Assembly: GCA_024281145.1 (NCBI GenBank)
Contig: JAMXLN010000177.1
Coordinates: 1-43,708 of the forward strand
Source: Hyphomicrobiaceae bacterium
Lineage (GTDB): Bacteria > Pseudomonadota > Alphaproteobacteria > Rhizobiales > Hyphomicrobiaceae
Reading direction: 5' to 3'
DNA length: 43,708 nucleotides
Positions 34,748 through 43,547 of this stretch are shown here, one piece after another. The notes beneath the pieces were generated by a model that did not search any database, was not told where the DNA came from, and saw only the letters and a program-made list of their open reading frames with translations. The translations under genes were made by a program, and so were the position numbers. The stretch's first letter is position 1, and every line of letters begins with the position of its first letter.

Positions 34748-36289
34748 GTGGATCGCGAATGGAGCGAGTTCGGGCGGGCCAGCGAGCTCGAGCCGATCGG
34801 CGTGGTCGACATCGGGTCGAACTCGGTGCGGCTCGTCGTCTATGAGGGTGCGGTCAGGAGCCCAACGCCCATCTTCAACGAAAAGGTGCTGTGCGGCTTA
34901 GGTCGGCAGGTGGGATCGACCGGCCATTTGGGGGCCGACAGCGTCTCTTCGGCGCTCGAGGCGCTGAACCGCTTCAAGGCCATTGCCCGCATCCTCGGCG
35001 TCAAGAACGTCTGGGCCCTCGCCACCGCCGCCTGCCGCGACGCTTCCGATGGTCCCGATTTCATTGCGCGCGGGGAACGGGCTCTCGGCGCCAGGATTCA
35101 GATCCTCTCCGGCCAACGCGAGGCTGAACTCGCCGCCAACGGCATCCTGATGGGCTTCCGCTCGCCCGACGGCGTCGCCGGCGATCTGGGCGGCGGCAGC
35201 CTGGAGATCATCGAGGTGAAGAGCGAGGCGTTGCGCCAATCCGTCACCCTGCCGCTCGGCGGCTTGCGGCTCATCGACGCCTCCGATGGGCGCATCGATG
35301 AGGCCATCGACATCACCGACGACGCGCTCGACCACGTGTCGTGGCTCGAGAACGGCCGCAACCGTGCGTTCTATGCGGTCGGCGGCACCTGGCGCGCCAT
35401 CGCCCGCCTGCACATGGAGCAAACCGACTACCCCCTGCACGTGATGCACGGCTACACCATGCCGACCGAGGAGGCGATCGACTTTTGCGAGGAGATCCGC
35501 AAGGCCCGAAAACTGTCGGCCATGCCTGGCATCGAGGAGATCTCCCGGCAACGGCGCGAGGTGCTGCCCTACGGTGCCCTGGTGCTCGAGCGGCTCTTGA
35601 AGAAGCTTGAGCCCTCGGCGGTGCACTTTTCGGTGTTCGGCATCCGTGAAGGCCTGGTCTACGGCTTGCTCTCCGAGCCGGAGCGCCGCAAAGACCCACT
35701 CATCTCCTTTTGCGCGGAGTACGCCCGCCTGCGCTCGCGCTCCGCAGAGCACGCCTTCGAACTCAGCGCCTGGACGGACGTCCTGTTCGAGCCGCCGGGC
35801 CCGAAGGAGACGGATGAGGAGCGTCGCCTGCGCCACGCGGCGTGCCTGCTCTCCGACATCAGCTGGCGGGCGCATCCCGATTACCGCGGCGAGCAGAGCC
35901 TCATCCTCATCGCCCATGCCGCACTCGGAGGCATCGACCATCCGGGTCGCGTGTTTTTGGCGCTCACCAACTACTTCCGGCACATGGGCACCGGCGCTAG
36001 CCCAGAGAGCGAAGGCAAGGACAAGCTCTCCGACCGGCTGAAAGCGATCGTCTCCAAGAAGCTCTTCAAGCGCGCCCGCATCATCGGTGCGGCGATCCGA
36101 GCGGGGCACATGCTCTCGATCGGACAACCCGGCATTATCGACGAGACGCCACTGTCGTACGAAAAGCACAAGTTGGTGCTGTCGATCCCAACAGCCTACG
36201 CGGCGCTCGACGGCGAACGCCTGCGGCGGCGATTCGCGGCCCTCGCCGAACTGCTGGAGCGCGAGCCCGAGATCCGGGTGAAGCGCTGA
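34748..36289 (+). CDS. ppx: Exopolyphosphatase / Ppx-GppA family phosphatase
   Basis: This 513-residue protein of the acetate kinase/hsp70/actin fold hydrolyses polyphosphate or pppGpp. Motifs are VVDIGSNSVRLVVYEG near residue 18, ATAACRDASDG, SGQREAELAANG, GDLGGGSLEI and a C-terminal HD-like region (HAACLLSDISWRAHPDYRGEQ). The start is GTG. It lies 15 bases after ppk1, a classic synthesis-degradation pair. Confidence 0.93.
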   Translation: MDREWSEFGRASELEPIGVVDIGSNSVRLVVYEGAVRSPTPIFNEKVLCGLGRQVGSTGHLGADSVSSALEALNRFKAIARILGVKNVWALATAACRDASDGPDFIARGERALGARIQILSGQREAELAANGILMGFRSPDGVAGDLGGGSLEIIEVKSEALRQSVTLPLGGLRLIDASDGRIDEAIDITDDALDHVSWLENGRNRAFYAVGGTWRAIARLHMEQTDYPLHVMHGYTMPTEEAIDFCEEIRKARKLSAMPGIEEISRQRREVLPYGALVLERLLKKLEPSAVHFSVFGIREGLVYGLLSEPERRKDPLISFCAEYARLRSRSAEHAFELSAWTDVLFEPPGPKETDEERRLRHAACLLSDISWRAHPDYRGEQSLILIAHAALGGIDHPGRVFLALTNYFRHMGTGASPESEGKDKLSDRLKAIVSKKLFKRARIIGAAIRAGHMLSIGQPGIIDETPLSYEKHKLVLSIPTAYAALDGERLRRRFAALAELLEREPEIRVKR

Positions 36290-36422
36290 TCCCCCGGCAC
36301 TCGGACGGACTGCCAGGCAGGCTCTGCTCTCCCAAGGGATCCAGCCCAGCCGGTGGCGCCCTCGCGGGAGTGCCGCGCCAACTTTGCTGCCGCAAGGAGA
36401 CCACAGCCCAAGCCTGGCCCTA

Positions 36423-36486
36423 CTGCCCTCAAAGACTGCCCTCAAAGACTGGCCTCAAAGACTGGCCTCAAAGACTGGCCCAAAGA
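36423..36486. repeat. 13-bp tandem repeat, five copies
   Basis: The unit CTG(C/G)CCTCAAAGA occurs five times head to tail. The first two copies share one variant, the next two the other, and the fifth has lost one base. The pattern points to stepwise duplication by slippage. It is not coding in any plausible frame and has no spacers, so it is not CRISPR. Confidence 0.9.
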
Positions 36487-36513
36487 CGAGCCGAAGACGG
36501 ACACAGCTGCGCC

Positions 36514-36559
36514 AAGGCTGTTGCACCCCAAGGCTGCTGCACCCAAACTGTTGCACCCA
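36514..36559. repeat. Imperfect 14-16 bp tandem repeat, three copies
   Basis: AAGGCTGTTGCACCCC, AAGGCTGCTGCACCCA and AACTGTTGCACCCA follow one another, with a remnant GAGTGCACC next. It starts 27 bases after the 13-bp tract. Confidence 0.8.
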
Positions 36560-36685
36560 GAGTGCACCGCAAGACGCTTATGTAGGCGCGGTTGACCAGG
36601 ACAGTCGCCTGTGGATTGGCGTACGCACGCCACGATCTTACGTTATTATGGCGGACACAGCTGGGCTGGATGGGCTGGCAACGAG

Positions 36686-37597
36686 ATGGCCGAGGATCCT
36701 TACAAGGTGCTGGGCGTGCCGCGCGATGCGCCGGACGAGGAGATCCGCCGCGCCTATCGCAAGCTTGCCAAGCAGCTCCATCCCGATCTCAACCCGGCCA
36801 ATCGCACCGTGGCCGAGGAGCGGTTTAAGAGGGTCTCCGCGGCTTACGACATCGTCGGCGACCCCGTGAAGCGAAAGCAGTACGATCGCGGCGAAATCGA
36901 CGCCGGCGGTGAGCCGCGGCGGGGCTTCCATCGCGCCCACGCTGGCGGAGCCCCGTTCGGCGGCCGCGGCAGTTCGCGGCCGGGCGACGACTTTGGCTTG
37001 GGGGACATCTTTTCCGACCTCTTCGGCAGCATGCGCGGACGCAGGGGGGACCCCGAGGCCCCGTTCGGCACACGCGGCCGCGACGTACGCTACACCCTTG
37101 AGCTTGATTTCCTGGAGGCCGCCGCCGGCGCCAAAAAGCGCGTGACCATGCCGGACGGCGGAGTGCTCGACCTCACGGTGCCCGAGGGCGTGGCGGACGG
37201 GCAGGTGCTGCGGCTCAAGGGCAAGGGCTCGGCTGGCCTCGGCGGCAGCGAGCCGGGAGACGCCCTGATCGAGATCAAGGTCAGGTCGCACCCACACTTT
37301 GCCCGCACCGGAGACGATATCGTCCTGGAGCTCCCCATCACCATCGATGAGGCCGTGCTCGGCGCCAAGATCGAGGTCCCCACGATCTCCGGTCGGGTGC
37401 AACTCACGCTTCCCAAGGGCACCAGTTCCGGCCGGATCTTTCGCCTCAAGGGCAAGGGCGTGCGCAACGCCGCGAGCGGCCATACCGGCGATCAGCTGAT
37501 CAGCGTTCGCATCGTCCTGCCCGACAAGATCGATGACAAGCTTGCCTACTTCCTGTCCGAGTGGCGCCAGACCCACCGGTACGATCCGAGACGCTAG
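36686..37597 (+). CDS. DnaJ-type co-chaperone (CbpA-like, no zinc finger)
   Basis: This 303-residue class II J-protein stimulates DnaK. The J domain spans residues 1-68 with HPD at 32-34. A Gly/Phe/Arg-rich linker (about 75-130) contains FSDLFGSMRGRRG. Two C-terminal beta-sandwich domains follow (LELDFLEAAAGAKKRVTMPDGG, LPITIDEAVLGAKIEVPTISG). The cysteine-rich zinc domain of DnaJ is missing, so it is CbpA/DjlA-independent in type. The ATG at 36686 is preceded by ACGAG only, a weak site; a longer in-frame opening from 36611 adds unrelated sequence. Confidence 0.9.
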   Translation: MAEDPYKVLGVPRDAPDEEIRRAYRKLAKQLHPDLNPANRTVAEERFKRVSAAYDIVGDPVKRKQYDRGEIDAGGEPRRGFHRAHAGGAPFGGRGSSRPGDDFGLGDIFSDLFGSMRGRRGDPEAPFGTRGRDVRYTLELDFLEAAAGAKKRVTMPDGGVLDLTVPEGVADGQVLRLKGKGSAGLGGSEPGDALIEIKVRSHPHFARTGDDIVLELPITIDEAVLGAKIEVPTISGRVQLTLPKGTSSGRIFRLKGKGVRNAASGHTGDQLISVRIVLPDKIDDKLAYFLSEWRQTHRYDPRR

Positions 37598-37781
37598 CCC
37601 TAGCCGGCGACTTTCAATCCTCCTCACGGCCCCGTGACGTCGCCTTCCCTGTGGCGCTGCGCACCCAATATTTGGGGAGTGAGCGCTGCGGTCAACTCAC
37701 CCAGATAGAGTACTAAACCTCTGAGATCGCAGGCGAAAAATAGAAAGCAACCGAAGGGCCGCCCGGAGGGCGGAAAGGCTC
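37598..37781. promoter_or_regulatory. 5' region of the 44-residue membrane peptide
   Basis: A TCACGG/CCGTGA inverted repeat follows the DnaJ-type stop. Further on, CCGCCC-GGA-GGGCGG (37759-37773) forms a tight stem over the region of the ribosome-binding site of the small gene, which could limit its translation. Confidence 0.35.
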
Positions 37782-37916
37782 ATGGATCGCTCGATGCGAA
37801 TGGTCATCATCGCTGGCGTGCTCATGCTGGCCTTGCTCGTCGCCATCGTGGGCTCGGTTAGCGCGGACGCTCCGAGCTGGACCTCTGCCGCAGTTGCGCC
37901 AAGCCCCACAATTTGA
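37782..37916 (+). CDS. Small single-pass membrane peptide (44 residues)
   Basis: The frame reads MDRSMRMVIIAGVLMLALLV, then AIVGSVSADAPSW and a short proline-rich tail. A basic N-terminus and one helix of about 20 hydrophobic residues suggest a small inner-membrane protein, or a signal peptide with a very short mature part. GGAGGG (37766-37770 region) lies about 12 bases upstream, with GGAAAGG closer. It stands alone between the DnaJ-type gene and the convergent rnd gene. No family is recognised and expression is unproven. Confidence 0.42.
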   Translation: MDRSMRMVIIAGVLMLALLVAIVGSVSADAPSWTSAAVAPSPTI

Positions 37917-37961
37917 GGTCCTGCCATTGACTGAGGGAGCGGGCGGGGGCCCAGTTCTCGA

Positions 37962-38024
37962 GGCCAGTTCGGGGCCAGTTCGAGGCCAGTTCGGGGCCAG
38001 TTCGGGGCCAGTTCGGGGCAGTTT
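37962..38024. repeat. 11-bp tandem repeat, five full copies and a partial one
   Basis: GGCCAGTTCGG is repeated head to tail; the second copy ends in A, and a shortened copy (GGCAGTTT) closes the run. A related GCCCAGTTCTCG precedes it. It lies between convergent genes, beyond the rnd stop. Confidence 0.9.
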
Positions 38025-38063
38025 CAGCCCCCTAGGCCCAGGAGCCGCGGGGGCTTCAGGGGC

Positions 38064-39248
38064 TCAGCTGGCCGCCCGTGCCCGGCGTGATGCTTCGCTG
38101 GGGAGCTGCAACAGGGCGACCTCCCCGCCCTCGACCCTGAGGGCCAGCTTACCTTCCTTGAGCTCCTTGGCGTGGATGCCGAACAAGTCGTAGCGCCAGC
38201 CCCGCATGGCGGGCACGTCGGGGGCCGCTTCGACCGCCAGCCGTTCGAGATCATCGCCATCGGCGATGAGCCGCGGCGCGACCTTGTGCCGAGCCGCGCA
38301 GGCCTTTAGCAGCACGCGCAGCAAATCGAGGAGCGCTAGCTTCTCGGCGGGCAACGGCACCCCGGTGCGCAAGGGTGGAACGCTTTTGGGGTCACGTCCA
38401 AGGCCCCGTTTCACGGCCTCGATAATCTCCTTGGCGCGCGCCGACCTGGCAAAACCATCGCTGAGCGTGCGCAGCTCGGCCAACTGGGAGGTCGCGGTGG
38501 GAGCATGGTTGGCGATATCGTAGAGCGTGTCATCGCGCAGGATGCGGCTGCGCGGAACGTCGTGCGCCTGAGCTGACCGCTCGCGCCAAGCGGCGAGCTC
38601 GATGAGAACGCCCAGGCTCTTGCGACTCTTGACCCGCAGCTTGAGCCGTCGCCATGCCTCGTCCGGGTTGGCTTCGTAGGTGCCGGGCTCGGTGAGGGTC
38701 GCCATCTCCTCGTCGACCCAGCCGGCGCGCCCCTCTCGTTCGAGCTCGGCTCTCAGATAGCGGTAGATCTCGCGCAGGTGAATGACGTCACCCAGCGCAT
38801 AGGCAAGCTGCTTGGCCGAAAGTGGCCGACGTGCCCAATCGGTGAAGCGCGAGGTCTTGTCGAGATCCTGGCGGGTCACCTGTTTGACCAGATTGACGTA
38901 GCTGACGGCTTCGCCGAAACCGCACACCATGGCGGCGACCTGGGTGTCGAAGATTGGAAGCGGGATGAGGTGTGCCTGGTTCCAAATGATCTCCAAGTCC
39001 TGTCTGGCCGCGTGAAAGACCTTCACCACGCGTTCGTTCGCCATCAGGTGGAAAAAGGGCTCAAGCGAGATGCCCGGGGACAGCGGATCGACCAGCGCCT
39101 CGTCCTCGGGGCCGGCAAGCTGGATGAGACATAGCTTCGGCCAGTAGGTCTGCTCGCGAATAAACTCGGTGTCCACGCCCACATAGTCGTGTTGGCGGAG
39201 GCGGGTGCAGATACGGGCAAGCTCTTGGGTGGTTTCGATGAGGCGCAT
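38064..39248 (-). CDS. rnd: Ribonuclease D
   Basis: This 394-residue 3'-5' exoribonuclease trims tRNA and other small RNAs. The DEDDy exonuclease core has Asp26 and Glu28 (VDTEFIREQTYWP), HAARQDLEIIW, FDTQVAAM and YALGDVIHLREIYRYL. An HRDC domain follows (LKLRVKSRKSLGVLIELAAWRERSAQ). The start at 39248 is the only ATG that preserves the N-terminal exonuclease strand. It converges on the small peptide gene and is divergent from def. Confidence 0.93.
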   Translation of the reverse strand: MRLIETTQELARICTRLRQHDYVGVDTEFIREQTYWPKLCLIQLAGPEDEALVDPLSPGISLEPFFHLMANERVVKVFHAARQDLEIIWNQAHLIPLPIFDTQVAAMVCGFGEAVSYVNLVKQVTRQDLDKTSRFTDWARRPLSAKQLAYALGDVIHLREIYRYLRAELEREGRAGWVDEEMATLTEPGTYEANPDEAWRRLKLRVKSRKSLGVLIELAAWRERSAQAHDVPRSRILRDDTLYDIANHAPTATSQLAELRTLSDGFARSARAKEIIEAVKRGLGRDPKSVPPLRTGVPLPAEKLALLDLLRVLLKACAARHKVAPRLIADGDDLERLAVEAAPDVPAMRGWRYDLFGIHAKELKEGKLALRVEGGEVALLQLPSEASRRARAAS

Positions 39249-39471
39249 GGGACGCGGGGCTTATAGCGCAGGCCTCGGCCATTGTCGCGCAAAAGGCGCA
39301 CGTGAACCCCGTCCCGTGCTGAGACCCACGTCAAGGCGGCCTTAACCATTTGGGGGCGGCGCCACCCGCCCGGCGCGAGCGTTCTGCTGCGCCCGCGCCA
39401 GCCGTGGGGGGTCGGGGGTTGTGCGCAGAACCGCAATTGACCCAACTCTCCGCCCATCTTATTTCAGCGCC

Positions 39472-39993
39472 ATGGCGAAGCTCACAATCCTCACGCTGCC
39501 CGACAAGATCCTGCGCAAGATGTCGCTGCCGATCGAGCGCGTGGACGAGGGCGTGCGTACGCTCGCCGAGGACATGCTGGAGACCATGTACGCGGCGCCC
39601 GGTGTGGGCCTGGCGGCCGTGCAGGTGGGCGAGCTCCGCCGCCTCATTGTGCTCGACACCGCCAAGGGCGACGACGAGCCGCCGCGTCCGCTCGTCATGA
39701 TCAACCCGCAAATCCTGGCCTTGGGGTCGCAGATGCGGCGCCACGAGGAGGGCTGCCTATCGATCCCCGATGTGCGCATCGAGATCGAGCGGCCGTCGTC
39801 CGTGACCGTCGCGTTCCTCGATCGTGAGGGCAAGCGGCAGGAGCTCACCGCGGAGGGCTTGCTCGCGACCGCCATCCAGCACGAGATCGATCATCTCAAC
39901 GGCAAGCTGATCATCGACTTCCTGTCGCGGCTCAAACGCGACATGATCGTGCGCAAATTCAAGAAGCAGGCAAAGGCTGAAGTGACGGCCTAA
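39472..39993 (+). CDS. def: Peptide deformylase
   Basis: This 173-residue metalloenzyme removes formyl groups from nascent proteins. Motif 1 is [10 protein letters not shown] (44-53), motif 2 EGCLS (Cys95 metal ligand) and motif 3 HEIDH (His137 and His141 ligands, Glu138 catalytic). All are intact. The ATG at 39472 gives the normal N-terminus ([15 protein letters not shown]); an in-frame upstream start would add 17 unusual residues. It precedes fmt by 118 bases; def and fmt act in the same formyl-Met cycle. Confidence 0.96.
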   Translation: MAKLTILTLPDKILRKMSLPIERVDEGVRTLAEDMLETMYAAPGVGLAAVQVGELRRLIVLDTAKGDDEPPRPLVMINPQILALGSQMRRHEEGCLSIPDVRIEIERPSSVTVAFLDREGKRQELTAEGLLATAIQHEIDHLNGKLIIDFLSRLKRDMIVRKFKKQAKAEVTA

Positions 39994-40111
39994 GGGACTG
40001 ACAAAGGTCACAGGGGAGGGAATCGCTTCGCCGGTCCGCAGGACATCTGCTTAGAGACTGAAATGGCCTGGGGGTCCATGTCCCCTCGGCACAGGCGAGG
40101 TTCATCTTCTC

Positions 40112-41077
40112 ATGCGCGTCGTCTTCATGGGCACACCCGCGTTCGCCCTCCCCACCCTCGACGGCATCCTGAAGGCAGGGCATGAGGTCGCCGCCGTCTA
40201 CACGCAGCCGCCGAGACCCGCTGGACGCGGCATGGCCGTGTCGAAGTCGCCAGTCCATCGCCTCGCCGAGCGCCAAGGCCTGCCGGTGTTCACCCCAGCA
40301 ACGCTGCGCTCCGAGGCCGCAACTGGCTTGTTCGCGGGCCATCGGCCGGAGGTGGCCGTCGTCGTCGCATACGGACTGATCCTCCCCTTGCCAGTGCTCG
40401 AGACGCCGGGCGCTGGCTGTCTCAACTTGCATGCCTCAGCGCTGCCGCGCTGGCGCGGCGCTGCACCGATCCAACGGGCCATCATGGCCGGCGACGCCGA
40501 GACGGCGGCGACCGTCATGCGCATGGACGCAGGTCTCGATACGGGACCCGTCTGTCTGGTAGAGCGCGTGCCCATCGGCGCCGATACCACCGCCGGTGAA
40601 CTGCACGATCTTTTGGCAGAGCGAGGTGCCGCACTGATGGTGGCGGCACTGGGGGAGCTCGCGCGTGGCCGCCTGCGCTGCACGCCGCAGCCCAACGCAG
40701 GCGTCACCTATGCTGCCAAGCTCGGCAAGTACGAAACGCAGCTCGACTTCCGGCGGCCCGCTCGTGAGGTGCACAATCGCGTGCGCGCCCTTTCACCAAC
40801 GCCGGGAGCCTGGTTCGAGGCCTCCCACGAGGGCCGAGCCGAGCGCGTGAAGCTGTTGCGAACGGCACCTCTGAACGCGACCGCGACTGCAGCCCCTGGC
40901 ACGATCCTGGATGAAGCCCTCACCGTCGCCTGCGGCGCGGGCGCCCTACGCGTGCTGGAAGTGCAGCGCTCGGGTCGCAAGCCCATGGCGACAGCCGAGT
41001 TCCTGCGCGGCTTTCCGCTCGGAACGGGAGCGCGCCTTTCGCTGCCGCCCCAAGCCGGGCATGACCCGTCGGATTGA
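40112..41077 (+). CDS. fmt: Methionyl-tRNA formyltransferase
   Basis: This 321-residue enzyme formylates initiator Met-tRNA with 10-formyltetrahydrofolate. It has VVFMGTPAFALPTLDGIL, the catalytic Asn105 and His107 (LNLHASALPRWRGAAPI) and Asp143 (MDAGLDTGPV). The C-terminal tRNA-binding domain (YAAKLGKYETQLDFRRPA ... RVRALSPTPGAWFE) is present. It follows def and precedes truA, a common order in alphaproteobacteria. Confidence 0.96.
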   Translation: MRVVFMGTPAFALPTLDGILKAGHEVAAVYTQPPRPAGRGMAVSKSPVHRLAERQGLPVFTPATLRSEAATGLFAGHRPEVAVVVAYGLILPLPVLETPGAGCLNLHASALPRWRGAAPIQRAIMAGDAETAATVMRMDAGLDTGPVCLVERVPIGADTTAGELHDLLAERGAALMVAALGELARGRLRCTPQPNAGVTYAAKLGKYETQLDFRRPAREVHNRVRALSPTPGAWFEASHEGRAERVKLLRTAPLNATATAAPGTILDEALTVACGAGALRVLEVQRSGRKPMATAEFLRGFPLGTGARLSLPPQAGHDPSD

Positions 41078-41351
41078 GCATCTGGCGCGAACCAGCGGGG
41101 GGTGATGCCCCCTATGCCCCCCCATGCCCTGGCCTTGCCCATCGCGCGAACCCAAGCTCCTCTCCGCTCGCCGTCGATGGGCACGCGCGCCCCCCGAGTT
41201 GGCCGCTGCACGGCGCGGTGCTTGTGCGCCAGGCAACCTCGTGATCCCCATCTCTTCTGGCTTCTCCTTGCCGCGGGCCGGGCAAGGCATTAGTGGAGCC
41301 TCTCCCGGGTTGTGAGCCCCAGGGTGAAAAAAGAGGCCCCTGCCTGCCCCC
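41078..41351. other. Spacer between fmt and truA
   Basis: This 274-base spacer is GC-rich and shows no recognisable gene, terminator or repeat. Confidence 0.5.
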
Positions 41352-42092
41352 ATGCCACGTTACCGCGTCACGCTTGAGTATGATGGCACGCCCTTCGTCG
41401 GCTGGCAGGTGCAGGCGGTGGGCGTCTCCGTGCAGGGCCGGCTAGCCGAGGCTATTGCCAAGCTGTCAGGCGAAACCATATCGGTGCGCGGGGCCGGCCG
41501 CACAGACGCTGGCGTGCACGCCAAGGGCCAGGTCGCCCACTTCGACCTCGCCCGCGCATGGCCCACAGATACGGTGCGCAACGCCGTCAACTTTCATCTG
41601 AAGCCCGAACCGATCGCGGTGCTTGACTGCGCAGTTGTGACGGAGGCTTTCGACGCCCGCTTCAGCGCGACCGCCCGCCACTACACCTATCGCATTCTGG
41701 CGCGCTCGGCCCCCCCCGTGCTGGACCGCGATCGCGTGTGGTGGGTGCCCCAGCGGCTCGATTGCGCCGCGATGCATCAGGCCGCAAGCCAGCTGGTCGG
41801 CCGCCATGACTTCACCACGTTCCGCGCGGCCGACTGCCAGGCCAAATCGCCGGTCAAGACGCTCGATCGCCTCTCAGTCGTTGCCGACGACGAGGAGGTG
41901 CAAATAGTGGCCTCGGCACGCTCGTTTCTGCACAACCAGGTGCGCTCCATGGTGGGTTCGCTGAAGCTCGTTGGCGAGGGCAAGTGGAGCCCGGGCGATC
42001 TTTTCGCAGCGCTCGAAGCGCGGGATCGTAGCGCGTGCGGCCCAGTCGCACCCGCGCGCGGGCTCTACCTCATGCGCGTGGACTACGCCTGA
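41352..42092 (+). CDS. truA: tRNA pseudouridine synthase A (positions 38-40)
   Basis: This 246-residue enzyme converts uridines 38-40 of the tRNA anticodon stem to pseudouridine. The catalytic Asp52 lies in [16 protein letters not shown]. Other marks are [30 protein letters not shown] and [12 protein letters not shown]. Length and start are normal. Confidence 0.96.
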   Translation: MPRYRVTLEYDGTPFVGWQVQAVGVSVQGRLAEAIAKLSGETISVRGAGRTDAGVHAKGQVAHFDLARAWPTDTVRNAVNFHLKPEPIAVLDCAVVTEAFDARFSATARHYTYRILARSAPPVLDRDRVWWVPQRLDCAAMHQAASQLVGRHDFTTFRAADCQAKSPVKTLDRLSVVADDEEVQIVASARSFLHNQVRSMVGSLKLVGEGKWSPGDLFAALEARDRSACGPVAPARGLYLMRVDYA

Positions 42093-42224
42093 TCGCCCCA
42101 ACCGCCCCGGGGGTCAGTGGATCGCATCCGGCGGAGACGTCCCGCCCTATCCCAGCCCGCCATGTCCCCAGCCCCGCAGCGTTCGCAGGATCGCATCCAA
42201 CGCGCGCCTTGGACGGGGCAAAGC

Positions 42225-42614
42225 TCAGACGGCTCTTAGCCGCCGGGTGCGCTCGAGCACGGCGAGCACCCGGAGAAGGTCGTGGCCGCGCTTGAGGATG
42301 AGACCGGTGGCCGCCACGACGCTGTAGGCGCCCTGTCGCCGCGCCAGCCGCGGATGCTTTTCGATACGGTAAAGGGGTATTTCGCTGGCGTGGCGGAAGG
42401 CAGAGAACACGGCCTTGTCGCGCCCGAAATCGACGGCGTAGTCGCGCCATTCGCCGGCGGCGACCTTACGGCCGTAGAGATCGAGGATGGCGCTCAGTTC
42501 AGCGCGCGTAAAGAAGACTGTGGTGGCAATTGTTGGGTGTGTGAAAGCACTGCTGCCATTGACGCCCGCGCCGCTCCCGCGCGGGCTGAACTCTATCGGC
42601 TCGGCTTCGCTCAA
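42225..42614 (-). CDS. DUF2794 domain-containing protein
   Basis: This 129-residue protein is an alphaproteobacterial conserved hypothetical. Its core reads TVFFTRAELSAILDLYGRKVAAGEWRDYAVDF, then AVFSAFRHASEIPLYRIEKHP and LILKRGHDLLRVLAVLE. No function is known. The start is TTG at 42614, supported by AGGGAGG five bases upstream. It converges on truA, with 132 bases between the stops. Confidence 0.85.
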   Translation of the reverse strand: MSEAEPIEFSPRGSGAGVNGSSAFTHPTIATTVFFTRAELSAILDLYGRKVAAGEWRDYAVDFGRDKAVFSAFRHASEIPLYRIEKHPRLARRQGAYSVVAATGLILKRGHDLLRVLAVLERTRRLRAV

Positions 42615-42911
42615 AGGCGCCTCCCTGGCTCATTGCGCCTCCCATGATCCTCGCTTCGTCCCGCAATTTCAAGCGCAGTCGCAGCCCGCGTAACGGCGCG
42701 AGCGAGCCAAGCCCGGCCAACGCTGCGCCAACCCGCCGAATACCCTATGGATTCTGCCCCTTCACGGCGAGCGACAACCTGCGGCTTAGCCGGCCCAACC
42801 GATGTCTCGACCGATGTCTCGGGCGTCAGCCAACCGACGTCTCAGCCGAGAGTGCGAGATCTCGCCCCCCACCGCGCCAACGATTGGCATCGGTGACCCA
42901 GGACTGAGCGA
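42615..42911. promoter_or_regulatory. Upstream region of DUF2794 with repeated ACCGAYGTCTC
   Basis: ACCGATGTCTC (first copy beginning at 42798) is followed directly by a second copy, and ACCGACGTCTC appears again about 25 bases on, all in one orientation between 42796 and 42845. The spacing suggests either slippage repeats or binding sites. No gene was recognised in this 297-base stretch. Confidence 0.4.
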
Positions 42912-43442
42912 TCACGCGTGAGGCGCGGACCCATCCGCCTCGCCCAGCGGGAGCTCCATGATGACGCTGTCGAGCCAGCGGCCCAGCTTGTAGCCCACCG
43001 CATGAATGGTACCGCAGAACCTGAAACCGGCGCGCCGGTGCAGGGCGATGGAGGCGAAATTGCCGGAGTCGCCGATCACCGCCACCATCAGCCGATAGCC
43101 CTTGGCGGTCGCGGCCGCGATCACCTCGCCAAGGAGTGCCCGGCCAACCCCTTTGCCCTGCGCCTCGGGGGACACGTAGACCGAGTTTTCCACGGTGAAG
43201 CGGTAGCCGGGTCGGGCGCGATAGGCGCTGGCGTAAGCGTAACCAACGACGCGCCCATCAAGCTCGGCAATCACATAGGGGTTGCCGCCCTGCGTGATGG
43301 CCCGATAACGGCGCAGCATCTCCTCCTCGCTCGGCGGCTCGAGCTCGAAGCTCGCCGTGCCAGTGAGAACGGCGGGGCCATAGATCGCGGTGATGGCAGC
43401 GATATCAGAGGGCCTGGCGGGGCGAAGCGTCGGCTGCGGCAT
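42912..43442 (-). CDS. GNAT family N-acetyltransferase (phosphinothricin acetyltransferase-like)
   Basis: This 176-residue acetyl-CoA-dependent enzyme has the N-terminal LRPARPSDIAAITAIYGPAVLTGTASFELEPPS and VENSVYVSPEAQGKGVGRALL (acetyl-CoA loop QGKGVG at 95-100; Glu85 as possible base). It also has GDSGNFASIALHRRAGF and a late VGYKLGRWLDSVIMEL, all typical of the phosphinothricin/methionine sulfoximine acetyltransferase group. Natural substrates are likely amino acid analogues. It lies downstream of the BAX inhibitor-like gene but a terminator separates them. Confidence 0.88.
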   Translation of the reverse strand: MPQPTLRPARPSDIAAITAIYGPAVLTGTASFELEPPSEEEMLRRYRAITQGGNPYVIAELDGRVVGYAYASAYRARPGYRFTVENSVYVSPEAQGKGVGRALLGEVIAAATAKGYRLMVAVIGDSGNFASIALHRRAGFRFCGTIHAVGYKLGRWLDSVIMELPLGEADGSAPHA

Positions 43443-43500
43443 GGGGCAACCTCACGAACGTCGGGGCAGAAAATGTGCCCGAGGCCCGCGCCAACGCAAA

Positions 43501-43521
43501 GGGCCCCGCCAAGCGGGGCCC
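43501..43521 (-). terminator. Rho-independent terminator of the BAX inhibitor-like gene
   Basis: A perfect 9-bp GC stem (GGGCCCCGC / GCGGGGCCC) has a three-base loop and, on the minus strand, is followed by TTTGCGTT. It stands 26 bases after the stop at 43548. The T-run is short but the stem is very strong. Confidence 0.72.
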
Positions 43522-43547
43522 CTGCATGGCCGAGATCGGCTGCGAGC

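Larger units (their letters stand above)
36290..36685. other. 396-base spacer with two sets of tandem repeats
   Basis: No gene was recognised. Besides two repeat tracts (listed separately), the spacer should hold the promoter of the DnaJ-type gene. Around 36640 the DNA becomes less GC-rich (CTTACGTTATTATGG), a possible promoter element, but clear boxes were not established. Confidence 0.5.

Noticed and set aside
34898-36445. Minus-strand open frame of about 515 codons opposite ppx
   Set aside because: Shadow of ppx; no family features and no ribosome-binding site of note.
36423-36559. CRISPR array
   Set aside because: Repeats are 13-16 bp and directly adjacent without unique spacers; no cas genes are in the window.
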